Source: Bacteroidales bacterium (GTDB taxonomy: Bacteria > Bacteroidota > Bacteroidia > Bacteroidales > UBA932). From it: DNA of 64,000 nucleotides. The DNA is taken from the NCBI GenBank assembly GCA_017651225.1, contig JAGCDF010000008.1, forward strand, positions 1-64,000, read 5' to 3'. The notes under the pieces were generated by a model, which saw only the letters and a program-made list of their open reading frames with translations, was not told where the DNA came from and ran no database searches. How positions within the stretch are numbered: position 1 is the stretch's first letter; each line of letters starts with the position of its first letter. The translations under genes were made by a program, and so were the position numbers. Below, one piece after another: positions 17,983 through 26,267 of this stretch.

Positions 17983-18643
17983 AGACAGCTTTGATCTTGT
18001 CGAAAATGTCCTCGGGCGGCAGCATGCGCCCTTCGGCGTCGCTGCAGTCCACGACGATGAAATGCGGATCCAGGGCGGCCTGGCGGCGGTACATGTCCCG
18101 CACGCGGCGCTGGAAGTTGATGTCGGCCTCGTGGATGTCCTGCTGGCCGTGGAGGTAGTTGCGGTCGCCGCCGGCGCGCTGCGCCGTGAGGCTCTGCTCC
18201 ACGAAGTCGATGGGCACGTCGAGGAAGATGTTCAGGTCCGGGCGCGGCAGGTCGAAATGGCCGTACTCGGTGTTGTTGATCCATTCGCGGAGTTCCTCCG
18301 CCTCTTGGTCAGAAGGGAGCTTGGCGCACTGGTAGGCGATGTTGGAATAGACATAGCGGTCCAGCAGGACCGTGCCGCCGTCGCGCAGCGAGCGGCGGAT
18401 GTTCGCGGCGGCGTCCGCGCGGTCGCCGGCGAAGAGCAGGGCCACCAGCTGCGGGTGGACGCTCTCGATGGTGCCGAAGCCGCCGCGCAGGAATTTGCCG
18501 ATCAGGCCACCCCAGACGGGTGCGTCGTAGCGCGGGAAATGGATGTATTCCAGCCGGGGACAGACCGTGGCAAGGTATTCTCTGAACATGCGGACCTGGG
18601 TGGACTTGCCGGCGCCGTCCAGGCCTTCCAAAACGATAAGCAT
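17960..18643 (-). CDS. tmk: Thymidylate kinase
   Basis: 227 residues. P-loop LEGLDGAGKST at 5-15; DR(Y/H) motif as LLDRYVYSNIAYQ; LNIFLDVPIDF strand before the lid. It phosphorylates dTMP to dTDP in the cytoplasm, an essential step in dTTP synthesis. ATG 18643 is chosen because the P-loop must sit at the very N terminus and because a TAnnTTTG box ends six bases upstream. The gene shares its promoter region with divergent folP, a sensible pairing because folate supplies one-carbon units for dTMP. Longer in-frame extension upstream is a shadow of folP. Confidence 0.93.
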   Translation of the reverse strand: MLIVLEGLDGAGKSTQVRMFREYLATVCPRLEYIHFPRYDAPVWGGLIGKFLRGGFGTIESVHPQLVALLFAGDRADAAANIRRSLRDGGTVLLDRYVYSNIAYQCAKLPSDQEAEELREWINNTEYGHFDLPRPDLNIFLDVPIDFVEQSLTAQRAGGDRNYLHGQQDIHEADINFQRRVRDMYRRQAALDPHFIVVDCSDAEGRMLPPEDIFDKIKAVYESYPKD

Positions 18644-18649
18644 AACACA

Positions 18650-18657
18650 CAAAGGTA
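18650..18657 (-). promoter_or_regulatory. -7 box (TACCTTTG) for tmk
   Basis: Perfect match six bases before ATG 18643, implying a leaderless or nearly leaderless mRNA. Confidence 0.6.
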
Positions 18658-18670
18658 AGCAATTTTTCGC

Positions 18671-18678
18671 TAATTTTG
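18671..18678 (+). promoter_or_regulatory. -7 box (TAATTTTG) for folP
   Basis: Perfect match four bases before ATG 18683. Back to back with the tmk box, only 13 bp between them. Confidence 0.6.
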
Positions 18679-18682
18679 CGGT

Positions 18683-19420
18683 ATGGTACAAATCATGGCT
18701 ATCGTCAACCTGACGCCCGATTCCTTCTTCGCGCCGAGCCGCGTCAGCGCCGCCCAGGCGCAGGAGCGCATCCGCTCGCTGGTCGCGCAGGGGGCCGATA
18801 TCATCGACCTGGGTGCCATCTCCACGCGCCCCGGGGCGGAGGATGTCTCCCTGGAGGAAGAGTGGGCCCGGCTCGCGCCCGTGGTGCGCGCCTGGGACCG
18901 CGACATCCCGCTGTCGGTCGACACGACGCGCGCGGAGATCGTCCGCCGCGTGTACGACTGCGCGGGGCGCTTCCTCGTCAACGACATCTCTGCGGGCGAG
19001 GACGATCCCGAGATGCTCGCGACCGTCGGGGAGCTGGGGCTCCCGTACGTCGCGATGCACAAGCGCGGCAACCCCCGCACGATGGACGCGCAGGTGGACT
19101 ATCCGGACGGGGTCATCCCGGCCCTGGTGGCCTATTTTACCGATTTTACCCGCCGCGCCGAGTCGCACGGCATCGCCGACTGGATCCTCGATCCGGGCCT
19201 GGGCTTCGCCAAGACGGCGGAGCAGAACTGGGAGATCCTCGACCAGTTGGAGGCGCTGCAGGTCTTCGGCCGTCCGATCCTGATCGGCGCCGCCGACAAG
19301 CGCTTCACGGGCGGCGACACGGAAAAAGCACACCGCCTCGCGCTGGCGCACGGGGCGGAGATACTTCGTGTTCACGATGTCGCCGCGGCGCGGGCGACTA
19401 TTCTTCAAACAGCGGCTTGA
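18683..19420 (+). CDS. folP: Dihydropteroate synthase
   Basis: 245 residues. Pterin-binding-barrel signatures: MAIVNLTPDSFF at the N terminus, DIIDLGAISTRPGAEDV, PLSVDTTRAEI, FLVNDISAG, YVAMHKRGNP, WILDPGLGFAKT and a final ILRVHDV. The enzyme joins 6-hydroxymethyl-dihydropterin diphosphate to p-aminobenzoate in folate synthesis and is the sulfonamide target. It is shorter than the usual 270-280 residues because the segment before the first strand is minimal; ATG 18683 is fixed by a promoter box four bases upstream. The last 23 nt overlap the convergent CPBP gene. Confidence 0.93.
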   Translation: MVQIMAIVNLTPDSFFAPSRVSAAQAQERIRSLVAQGADIIDLGAISTRPGAEDVSLEEEWARLAPVVRAWDRDIPLSVDTTRAEIVRRVYDCAGRFLVNDISAGEDDPEMLATVGELGLPYVAMHKRGNPRTMDAQVDYPDGVIPALVAYFTDFTRRAESHGIADWILDPGLGFAKTAEQNWEILDQLEALQVFGRPILIGAADKRFTGGDTEKAHRLALAHGAEILRVHDVAAARATILQTAA

Positions 19421-20297
19421 CCGGGTCCATGTTGCCTTCGGGGCGTTCCATGGGAATGCGGCGGAAGGCCCGGACGACCAGCACGAGCAGCAGGGCGCTG
19501 GCGGCGACGAGAATCCAGTACGCCTGGGGCCCAGTCACATCAGAGAGCTTGTCGGCGTCCTTGAAGGCGTCGAGGTTGGCCATCACCAGCGCGAAGGTGT
19601 TGTTGGTGAAGTGCATCAGCATCGTCAGCTGCAGGGAGCCGGTCTTGTAGTACACGTAGCCGAACAGGCAGCCGAGCAGGAAAGCCGGCAGGGCCTGCCA
19701 GGGGTTGAGGTGGATGAAGGCGAAGAAGGCCGCGGAAATCACGATGGCCCAGACGGGCTTGATGTGGTTGCCGAGCAGGCCGCGCAGCACGATGCCGCGG
19801 CAGAGCCACTCCTCGAAGAACGGAGCGAACAGGCTCACCAGCAGGAAATTCAGCAGGAGGTTGTCGTTGGAAGTCAGGCCCTTGAGGGTGTCTTCCAGCC
19901 ATTTCGGCATTTCCGGCAGCAGGTTGGCCAGCGGATCCGAAGCCATACCCAGTGCGAGGGTCCCCAGCATCACGAGCAGGGCGCAGAGCACGCCGCCCAG
20001 CGGGCTGAAATGCGAGCTGTCCAGCTTCAGGCCCTTGGCGACCATGCTGCTGTTGCGGCTCTTGACGCTCGCGTAGATCATCGGCGGGATGAACATCAGC
20101 GGGTAGGAGATGAACGTGGTGTACTGCGAACTGGCCTCGTGGCCCAGGAGGGCGACGAAGGGGATGACCAGCAGTCCGCTCAGCAGCGTGCCGAGCAGCA
20201 GCCAGGCCAGCAGGATGAACATGTCCGCCACGCCGGGGACGTAGTAGCTGAACTTCTCGTAGAAGCCGTAATTGCGGGGGCCTTTTCTCTTTTCCAT
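19398..20297 (-). CDS. CPBP family intramembrane glutamic endopeptidase
   Basis: 299 residues with about eight membrane helices. The three CPBP/Abi motifs are clear: Glu162-Glu163 and Arg167 in FEEWLCRG, His196 in FAFIHLN, and His229 with Asn232 in MHFTNN. This is the Rce1-like fold that cuts within or near the membrane; in bacteria it is tied to peptide maturation or self-immunity, but most members are uncharacterised. Four bases separate it from the nucleotidyltransferase upstream, so the two form an operon. The 3' end overlaps folP by 23 nt. Confidence 0.85.
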   Translation of the reverse strand: MEKRKGPRNYGFYEKFSYYVPGVADMFILLAWLLLGTLLSGLLVIPFVALLGHEASSQYTTFISYPLMFIPPMIYASVKSRNSSMVAKGLKLDSSHFSPLGGVLCALLVMLGTLALGMASDPLANLLPEMPKWLEDTLKGLTSNDNLLLNFLLVSLFAPFFEEWLCRGIVLRGLLGNHIKPVWAIVISAAFFAFIHLNPWQALPAFLLGCLFGYVYYKTGSLQLTMLMHFTNNTFALVMANLDAFKDADKLSDVTGPQAYWILVAASALLLVLVVRAFRRIPMERPEGNMDPVKPLFEE

Positions 20298-20301
20298 GCG
20301 G

Positions 20302-21237
20302 CTATTGATAAAGCGGGGTGGGGTAGATGCCCTCGCGGGCGAGCTGCGCGAATTTCTCGACCACGCCGGGGCGGTCCTCCTTGTAGGTGACGCCGAACCA
20401 GTGGGCCGGCGTGGAGAGGACGTCGCAGCGGGCGTCGCCGCCGCGGATCATGCAGTCCACGGCGTAGGGGATGTAGAACTCCTTCTTGAGCTCCCGGCTG
20501 TTCTGCTCCAGGAAGTCCTCGAAGAGCACGGCGCTCTTCTCGAAGTAGTCGGGGGTGAAACACCACATGTTCATCGAGCAGAGGTCGCTGCCGCGCAGCA
20601 CCACGTGCTCGCCGGTGGCGGAATTGTCGCCGGTGACCACGCCGTCGGCGCCCTTCACGATGTTCAGGTGCTCGATCACGTCGGTCAGGCGCTGCATCGC
20701 GTCGTAGTGGCAGATGCCGCGGGACACGCCGCCGGACTCGCTCAGCGTGTGGTCCAGCTCGAAGCCCACGATGCCGTAGACGCCCTTGCTGCCCACGTGC
20801 GCGCGGCACCAGTCGCCGGCGATGCGGAAGGATTCACGGCCGTAGAAGTCGTCGCCGTTGATGACGGTGAAGGGCTCCTTGATCACGCCGGCGGCCATCA
20901 GCATGGCGTGGGCGGTGCCCCAGGGCTTCTGACGCTCGGGGTTGATGGGCAGGAAACGGGTGGGGATCTTGTCCAGCTCCTGGGTCACGAAGACGAACTC
21001 CAGCGGGCTGCCGTCGGTGCACTTGACGTTGCTGTATTTGCGCGCGACCGCCTCCTTGAACTGGTCGAGGAAGTATTCGCGGACGATGTATACCACCTTG
21101 CCGAAACCAGCCTGTACGGCGTCAAAAATGGAATAATCGATAATGGTTTCGCCGTTGGGGCCGAGACCGTCCATCTGCTTGAGTCCGCCGTAACGGCTGC
21201 CCATTCCGGCGGCGAGGACGAGGAGAGTAGGTTTCAT
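20302..21237 (-). CDS. Sugar-phosphate nucleotidyltransferase
   Basis: 311 residues. N-terminal nucleotide-binding loop LVLAAGMGSRYGGLKQMDGLGP, a metal-binding VINGDDFYGRE, and KPWGTAHAM match the NTP_transferase fold (glucose-1-phosphate uridylyl/thymidylyltransferase class). It makes an activated sugar for glycan assembly; which sugar cannot be read. I prefer ATG 21237, directly before KPTLLVLAAG, over a GTG ten codons upstream that would overlap the promoter box. The C-terminal third (YIPYAVDCMIRGGDARCDVLSTPAHWFGVTYKEDRPGVVE) is typical of the Bacteroidetes version. Confidence 0.85.
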   Translation of the reverse strand: MKPTLLVLAAGMGSRYGGLKQMDGLGPNGETIIDYSIFDAVQAGFGKVVYIVREYFLDQFKEAVARKYSNVKCTDGSPLEFVFVTQELDKIPTRFLPINPERQKPWGTAHAMLMAAGVIKEPFTVINGDDFYGRESFRIAGDWCRAHVGSKGVYGIVGFELDHTLSESGGVSRGICHYDAMQRLTDVIEHLNIVKGADGVVTGDNSATGEHVVLRGSDLCSMNMWCFTPDYFEKSAVLFEDFLEQNSRELKKEFYIPYAVDCMIRGGDARCDVLSTPAHWFGVTYKEDRPGVVEKFAQLAREGIYPTPLYQ

Positions 21238-21264
21238 ATTGAATTTGGATTTAGATTCTTTTCG

Positions 21265-21272
21265 CAAAAATA
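21265..21272 (-). promoter_or_regulatory. -7 box (TATTTTTG) for the nucleotidyltransferase operon
   Basis: Perfect TAnnTTTG on the minus strand, 27 bp from ATG 21237. It lies two bases from the opposite-strand box of the divergent gene. Confidence 0.5.
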
Positions 21273-21274
21273 GT

Positions 21275-21282
21275 TATTTTTG
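21275..21282 (+). promoter_or_regulatory. -7 box (TATTTTTG) for the FtsB/DivIC-like gene
   Basis: Perfect TAnnTTTG, 11 bases before ATG 21294. The two divergent promoters overlap, so RNA polymerase can probably use only one at a time. Confidence 0.5.
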
Positions 21283-21293
21283 TGCAAATAATC

Positions 21294-21620
21294 ATGGCCA
21301 AATATACCAAAGACATCTGGAACCGCGACAAGGACGGCAACAAGAAGGAGCAGCGTTCTTTCATCCGCTACGCCATCGTGGCGACGGCGCTCTTCCTGTT
21401 GTTCCTTTTCCTGAAGAAGGACAGCATCGTGAGCTGGGTCCAGGCGGGCGTCACCCTGCGCCGCCAGGAGCGGCAGATCGAGCAGTTCCGCCAGGAGAAC
21501 GAGGACCTCGACCGGCAGATCCGGATGATGACGGGCGACCGCGACACGCTCGAGCGCTATGCGCGCGAGCAGTTCTATTTCGCCGAGCCCGGCGATGATG
21601 TCTATATTATTGAAAAATAA
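21294..21620 (+). CDS. FtsB/DivIC-like septum formation initiator
   Basis: 108 residues: short basic cytoplasmic tail (MAKYTKDIWNRDKDGNKKEQ), one membrane helix (FIRYAIVATALFLLFLFL), then a coiled coil (LRRQERQIEQFRQENEDLDRQIRMM) and the typical end TLERYAREQFYFAEPGDDVYIIE. This is the bitopic architecture of FtsB/DivIC, which links FtsL and FtsQ in the divisome. ATG 21294 is preferred to a GTG at 21282 that lies in the -7 box. The last 14 nt overlap the convergent tilS. Confidence 0.85.
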   Translation: MAKYTKDIWNRDKDGNKKEQRSFIRYAIVATALFLLFLFLKKDSIVSWVQAGVTLRRQERQIEQFRQENEDLDRQIRMMTGDRDTLERYAREQFYFAEPGDDVYIIEK

Positions 21621-22506
21621 TTAATTCCTTCTCGATTCGAAGCACCGTGCCCGTCCCCTCGAAGGTCTTGCCCCCGATGGTGACGGTGCCTCGCGGCTCG
21701 TCTTTGTAGCGGCGCAGCAGCGCGGTCAGCTTGCCGAAGGTCGGCGCGCTGAGCCCGGCGCTTTCCAGCAGGCGCCAGAGGGCGTACTCCCAGTGCTCGA
21801 GGGCGAGCACGGCGGGGATGCGCACGGCGCCGTCGGCCGTCGTCAGCCCCTCGCGCACGGAGCAGAACCAGCTCTCGGCGATGTCGTCCGTGCGGGCGAT
21901 GCGCTCCATGTCCTCGCCCAGCGTGCGGAGGAAGGAAGGATTGATCTTCGCGAAAATGGGGAACACCTCGTTGCGGATGCGGTTGCGCTTGGGGGTGCTG
22001 TCGGCGTTGGTGCTGTCCTCGCGCCAGGCGCAGCCGTGCGCGAGCATCCAGTCGCGGATCTCGGCGCGGGGCGTGTCCAGCAGCGGTCGCACGATGCCCT
22101 CGCGGTCGCCCATGCCCCGCAGGCCGCGCGTGCCCGTGCCCCGCAGGAGGTTGAGGAGCATCGTCTCGGCGTTGTCATCGGCGTTGTGGGCCACGGCCAC
22201 CGCCTCGAAACCGCCCTCGCGGCAGAGCTCCGCAAACCAGGCGTAGCGCAGCTCGCGCGCCGCCATCTCGATGCTGACGCCGTGCTCCGCCGCGTACGCG
22301 GCCGTGTCGAAGCGCCGCACGAAGCACTCCAGCCCGTGGGCGGCGCACCAGTCGCGCACGAAGCGCTCGTCGCCGTCGGATTCGTCGCCGCGCAGCGTGA
22401 AGTTGCAGTGGGCGACGGCAAACCGGGCGCCGGGGAAAAGCTCCGGGGCCCGGTTTGCCAGGTACATCGAGTCGACGCCCCCGCTGACGGCGAGCAGGAT
22501 ACGCAT
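21607..22506 (-). CDS. tilS: tRNA(Ile)-lysidine synthase, short form
   Basis: 299 residues. PP-loop SGGVDS at residues 8-13, then AVAHCNFTLRGDESDGDERFV, AVAHNADDNAETMLLNLLRGTG and the WREDSTNAD....RNRIRNEVFP signature of TilS. It lysidinylates C34 of the AUA-reading tRNA-Ile, an essential decoding step. Most family members are 400-470 residues; here the C-terminal tRNA-acceptor-recognition domain is missing or reduced, as in the Aquifex-type short enzyme. Start is one base after the DUF3078 gene stop codon, so the two are co-transcribed. Confidence 0.87.
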   Translation of the reverse strand: MRILLAVSGGVDSMYLANRAPELFPGARFAVAHCNFTLRGDESDGDERFVRDWCAAHGLECFVRRFDTAAYAAEHGVSIEMAARELRYAWFAELCREGGFEAVAVAHNADDNAETMLLNLLRGTGTRGLRGMGDREGIVRPLLDTPRAEIRDWMLAHGCAWREDSTNADSTPKRNRIRNEVFPIFAKINPSFLRTLGEDMERIARTDDIAESWFCSVREGLTTADGAVRIPAVLALEHWEYALWRLLESAGLSAPTFGKLTALLRRYKDEPRGTVTIGGKTFEGTGTVLRIEKELIIFQ

Positions 22507-22507
22507 C

Positions 22508-23527
22508 TTATTTCTTGCCGAAGGTGTAGGTGAAGGCGAAGGAGAAGAACTCCTTGAACTGCACGCGCTGCCTGGGATCCTGACCGTCCTTGCCGGCGAT
22601 CAGCACGACCGGGTCGTAGATGAGCCAGGTGTCGAGGGAAAGCTTGATGTACTTGCCCACGAGGAAGGCGAACTTGTTGTCCCAGTTGACGCGGTTCCAC
22701 ACGAAGGGGTGGTTGAGGTAGTCCGTGAAGAGGGTGAGCTGCGTCTCAAAGGTGACCACGTCGTTGATCGAAGTCTTGACGCCGGCCTTGATCTGCGCAC
22801 CGAGCTGGAAGAGCGAGCCGTAGTAGTTGGCCCCGACGGCCGGGTCAAGGCTCGGGTCGCGGAGCTGCATACCGTATTTCTTGCGGAGCTCCGGGATGGA
22901 GCAGAAGATGAAGCCGCCCGTGACGGGGGAGATGTTGAGGTCGAACCAGGGGGACGGGTCCCACGAGATACCCAGACCGAAGGTCAGGTAGGCGGGGGAG
23001 AAGAGACCGGACTTGAGCGTGCCGCTCCACAGTTTGGAGGTCGCGTCCTGCTTGTAGGAGTCGTAGCTGTCGGAGAACTGCGACTTGAAGGTCAGGTCGA
23101 CGGTGTATTTCCAGTCGCTCTCGGTGGAGGTCTTGTAGCCGAAACGGCTCTCGAACTGCATCAGGTCGGCGCTCTTCTGGAGGAGGTTCTCCTTGTCGGC
23201 GGACCACAGGAATCCGTACGTCAGCTGCAGGCGGTTGGTCCAGGTGACGAGGTCGCGGGTGTAGTTGAGGTTGCCGTCGAAGCCGAGGCGCAGGGAGGCG
23301 GTGTTGTAGCCGCCGGAGGCCCAGGCCCACAGGCCCGTGTGGCTGAAGCCGAGGTCGAAGGTGGCGTTCCGCTTCCAGTAGGAAGGTTTCTGCACCGCTT
23401 CTTCCGCCTTGGGCGCTTCGGCGTAGGCGGCCGCGGCTTCGGCGGCGGCCTTCAGGACGTCGTCCTGCGCGCGGACGCCGAGCGTGGCGGCCAGCAGGAC
23501 GGCGGTCAGGGTCAGCAGTCTCTTCAT
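22508..23527 (-). CDS. DUF3078 family outer-membrane beta-barrel protein
   Basis: 339 residues with signal peptide MKRLLTLTAVLLAATLGVRAQ, an Ala/Glu-rich linker (AAAEAAAAYAEAPKAEEAV) and then a barrel opening with YWKRNATFDLGFSHTGLWAWASGGYNTASLRLGF, the pattern I associate with DUF3078 in Bacteroidetes. The final strand FSFAFTYTFGKK has the usual aromatic end. No function is known for the family; its constant presence in the phylum suggests an envelope role. It lies 18 nt downstream of proS and one base upstream of tilS in the same direction. Confidence 0.8.
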   Translation of the reverse strand: MKRLLTLTAVLLAATLGVRAQDDVLKAAAEAAAAYAEAPKAEEAVQKPSYWKRNATFDLGFSHTGLWAWASGGYNTASLRLGFDGNLNYTRDLVTWTNRLQLTYGFLWSADKENLLQKSADLMQFESRFGYKTSTESDWKYTVDLTFKSQFSDSYDSYKQDATSKLWSGTLKSGLFSPAYLTFGLGISWDPSPWFDLNISPVTGGFIFCSIPELRKKYGMQLRDPSLDPAVGANYYGSLFQLGAQIKAGVKTSINDVVTFETQLTLFTDYLNHPFVWNRVNWDNKFAFLVGKYIKLSLDTWLIYDPVVLIAGKDGQDPRQRVQFKEFFSFAFTYTFGKK

Positions 23528-23545
23528 GGCCTGTCCTTTTGGAGT

Positions 23546-25024
23546 TTAGTAGGAAATCGCGAAGACGACACGCCGCTTGGACGGCTTGCCGGAGAAGATG
23601 TCGCGGCCTTCCTCCTCGCAGACGAAGCTGTCGATGGGGATGCAGCGGATCGTGGCCTTGGTGGCGTCCTTGATGGCCTGCTCGGTCTCGACCGTACCGT
23701 CCCAGTGGCAGAGCAGGAACTTGCCGGTCTGGATCTTGGTCTTGAACTCCTCCCAGTCGTCGCACTTCTCGACGTTGGCCTCGCGGAAGGCGAGGGCCTT
23801 GTCGTAGATGTTCTGCTGGATCTCGTCGAGCAGCTTGGAGATATGCGCTTCGATGCCCTCCAGGGCCATCGTTTCCTTGGTGAGCGTGTCGCGGCGGGCC
23901 ACCTCCACGGTGCCGGCGGCGAGGTCGCGGGCGCCCATCGCGAGCCGCACGGGCACGCCCTTGAGCTCCCACTCGGCGAACTTGAAGCCCGGACGGACCG
24001 TGTCGCGGTCGTCGATCTTCACGCTGTGGCCGAGGGCTTCGAGGCCGCGCTTCAGCTCGACCATCTTGTCGAGGACGGCGTTGCGCTCCTCGTCGGTCTT
24101 GTAGATCGGCACCATCACGATCTGGATCGGGGCGAGCTTCGGCGGCAGCACGAGGCCGTTGTCGTCGCCGTGGGCCATGATCAGGGCGCCCATCAGGCGG
24201 GTGCTGACGCCCCAGGACGTCGCCCAGACGTACTCCTGCTGGCCTTCCTTGTTGGTGAACTGCACGTCGAAGGACTTGGCGAAGTTCTGCCCGAGGAAGT
24301 GGGACGTGCCGGCCTGGAGGGCCTTGCCGTCCTGCATCATCGCCTCGATGGTGAGGGTGTCGAGGGCGCCGGCGAAGCGCTCGTTGGGGCTCTTGTGACC
24401 CACGATGACCGGCAGGGCCATCACGTTGCGGGCGAAGTCGGCGTAGACGTGCACCATCTCATAGGCCTTCGCCTCGGCCTCCTCGGCGGTGGCGTGGGCC
24501 GTGTGGCCCTCCTGCCAGAGGAACTCCGCGGTGCGGAGGAACAGGCGCGTGCGCATCTCCCAGCGGACGACGTTGCACCACTGGTTGCAGAGGATAGGCA
24601 GGTCGCGCCAGGAGGTGATCCAGTTCTTGTAGGTGCTCCAGATAATGGTTTCGGAGGTCGGACGGACAATCAGCTCCTCTTCGAGCTTCGCTTCCGGGTC
24701 CACCACCACGCCGGCCCCGTTGGGGTCGTTCATCAGGCGGTGGTGCGTGACCACGGCGCACTCCTTGGCGAATCCCGCCACGTGCTCAGCCTCGCGGCTG
24801 AAGAAGGACTTGGGGATGAAGAGCGGGAAATAGGCGTTCTGCACGCCGGTGCGCTTGAACATGCCGTCCAGCGTGGACTGCATCTTCTCCCAGATGGCGT
24901 ATCCGTAGGGTTTGATGACCATGCAGCCGCGCACGGCGGACTGCTCTGCGAGATCGGCCTTCAGGGCCAGGTCGTTGTACCACTGCGAGTAATTGTCGGA
25001 TCGTTTGGTTACCTCTTTTGCCAT
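23546..25024 (-). CDS. proS: Prolyl-tRNA synthetase (archaeal/eukaryotic type)
   Basis: 492 residues. Class II core motifs: [37 protein letters not shown] (motif 2 region), [28 protein letters not shown], and a motif-3 region [27 protein letters not shown]. The HGTP anticodon-binding domain and a Zn/ProRS-C tail ([12 protein letters not shown]...[20 protein letters not shown]) follow. Length and ending on Tyr fit the archaeal-type ProS that Bacteroidetes carry, without the editing insertion. A minus-strand TAnnTTTG box at 25104-25111 implies a leader of about 75 nt, long compared with neighbouring genes. Confidence 0.94.
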   Translation of the reverse strand: MAKEVTKRSDNYSQWYNDLALKADLAEQSAVRGCMVIKPYGYAIWEKMQSTLDGMFKRTGVQNAYFPLFIPKSFFSREAEHVAGFAKECAVVTHHRLMNDPNGAGVVVDPEAKLEEELIVRPTSETIIWSTYKNWITSWRDLPILCNQWCNVVRWEMRTRLFLRTAEFLWQEGHTAHATAEEAEAKAYEMVHVYADFARNVMALPVIVGHKSPNERFAGALDTLTIEAMMQDGKALQAGTSHFLGQNFAKSFDVQFTNKEGQQEYVWATSWGVSTRLMGALIMAHGDDNGLVLPPKLAPIQIVMVPIYKTDEERNAVLDKMVELKRGLEALGHSVKIDDRDTVRPGFKFAEWELKGVPVRLAMGARDLAAGTVEVARRDTLTKETMALEGIEAHISKLLDEIQQNIYDKALAFREANVEKCDDWEEFKTKIQTGKFLLCHWDGTVETEQAIKDATKATIRCIPIDSFVCEEEGRDIFSGKPSKRRVVFAISY

Positions 25025-25103
25025 ATGCTAGAAAAACTGCGTTTTTTTACGAAATTTGCATCTATTATTGTAAAGAAGCCTTACGGCATTATAATTGCAA
25101 CCG

Positions 25104-25111
25104 CAAAGATA
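25104..25111 (-). promoter_or_regulatory. -7 box (TATCTTTG) for proS
   Basis: Perfect TAnnTTTG on the minus strand about 80 nt upstream of ATG 25024, giving proS an unusually long leader that contains a small GCC-GTAA-GGC hairpin. Confidence 0.45.
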
Positions 25112-25140
25112 ATAACTTTTATTAGATAGGAGACGAAAAT

Positions 25141-26190
25141 ATGAAACGGAGCACGACACTTTTCCTGCCTGTCCTTCTGCTGGTCATGGCATCCTGTGGA
25201 ACCCCTGCTCAGTATTCACAGCAGCGGTTCCAGGACGGTCTCTACGCCAAAATCGGAGAGGAACCCGAAGTCGTCCGCCTGTATAGCGAAGAAGATTTCG
25301 AAAACATGGCGGCTGCCAAGCTTGCGCGCAAGCAGGGCCGCGATACCCTGGTCCTCATCATCGACGACCCGTGGGATTTTGCCTGGTACAGCCGGTATAA
25401 CCGGTACCATTATTCTCCCTGGCTCTGGGGCGGCCTGGCCTTCGGTTGCCACTATTGGAACCGCTACTACGGCAGCTGGTACGATCCCTTCTGGGACAAC
25501 TGGTACGGCTACTACGGCGGCTGGTATGATCCCTGGTACTACAGTTACTACGATCCCTGGTACTACGATCCGTGGTACGGCGGCTATGGCTGGTACAGCC
25601 ACCGCTACGGCTGGTACGACCATCCGGTCTATCCCGGCGGTTACTGGGGCGGCGGCAGCTCTTACCGCGGCCGGGACGTGGTCTACACGCCGCGTTCCAC
25701 CACGACCGCGGGCGGCAGCCGCGAGCGGCGCCCGGGCAGCGGAGCCAACTACCGCTACGGCACGCCCGGCTCGTCCGGCAGCACCATCCTGCGCAGCGGC
25801 ACCAACACCCGGCCGTCGAGCGGCGCCCGTCCCAGCTCGAGCGCCACTGCCAGCACCGGCAGCTCCCGCTCGACTTCTTCCCCCTCCACGTATTCGGTGG
25901 AGCGCAGACGCTCGGAGGGCTACAACCCTTCCCGCACCTATCAGAACAAGAACAGCAACTCGTCGGGCAGCTACTCTTCGGGTTCCAATACCAGATCCTA
26001 CAGCAACAACAGCTCGTCCGGCGTCAACCGGAGCAGTTCTTCGAGCAGCAGCTCCCGGAGCTCCGGCTCCTACGGCGGAGGCAGCGTCAGCCGCAGCAGC
26101 GGTGGCGGCGGTGGCGGTGGTTCGCACAGCAGCGGCAGCTCCTCGCACAGCGGCGGTGGCGGTGGCGGCCGCAGCGGCGGACGGAGGTAA
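25141..26190 (+). CDS. Low-complexity Tyr/Trp/Asp then Ser/Gly-rich lipoprotein
   Basis: 349 residues. Lipobox LLVMASC with Cys19, then a folded-looking segment of about 70 residues (PEVVRLYSEEDFENMAAAKLARKQGRDTLVLII). From about residue 80 the protein is strongly repetitive: an aromatic block of WYDP, WYGY and YYDPWYY units to about residue 165, then a Ser/Arg/Thr-rich block, ending in poly-Ser and poly-Gly runs. I know no family name; similar proteins occur in Bacteroidales envelopes. It has a strong purine-rich ribosome site (AGGAG, eight bases before ATG), unusual in this phylum. The next gene, a FadL-type porin, follows 77 nt downstream. Confidence 0.7.
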   Translation: MKRSTTLFLPVLLLVMASCGTPAQYSQQRFQDGLYAKIGEEPEVVRLYSEEDFENMAAAKLARKQGRDTLVLIIDDPWDFAWYSRYNRYHYSPWLWGGLAFGCHYWNRYYGSWYDPFWDNWYGYYGGWYDPWYYSYYDPWYYDPWYGGYGWYSHRYGWYDHPVYPGGYWGGGSSYRGRDVVYTPRSTTTAGGSRERRPGSGANYRYGTPGSSGSTILRSGTNTRPSSGARPSSSATASTGSSRSTSSPSTYSVERRRSEGYNPSRTYQNKNSNSSGSYSSGSNTRSYSNNSSSGVNRSSSSSSSSRSSGSYGGGSVSRSSGGGGGGGSHSSGSSSHSGGGGGGRSGGRR

Positions 26191-26267
26191 CAGATTCGCC
26201 GGTTGAACCGGCGCATGACGAACGAAACCTAAGCCCTCCCTGTGTTTAACCCCTAAAACGAAAGAAA

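Noticed and set aside
22271..25129. 952-codon plus-strand frame opposite tilS, DUF3078 and proS
   Set aside because: It spans three real genes and ends in their promoter region; clearly an antisense artefact.
26197..26213. Hairpin CGCCGG/CCGGCG after the low-complexity lipoprotein as a terminator
   Set aside because: No T-run; transcription may read into the FadL-type gene.
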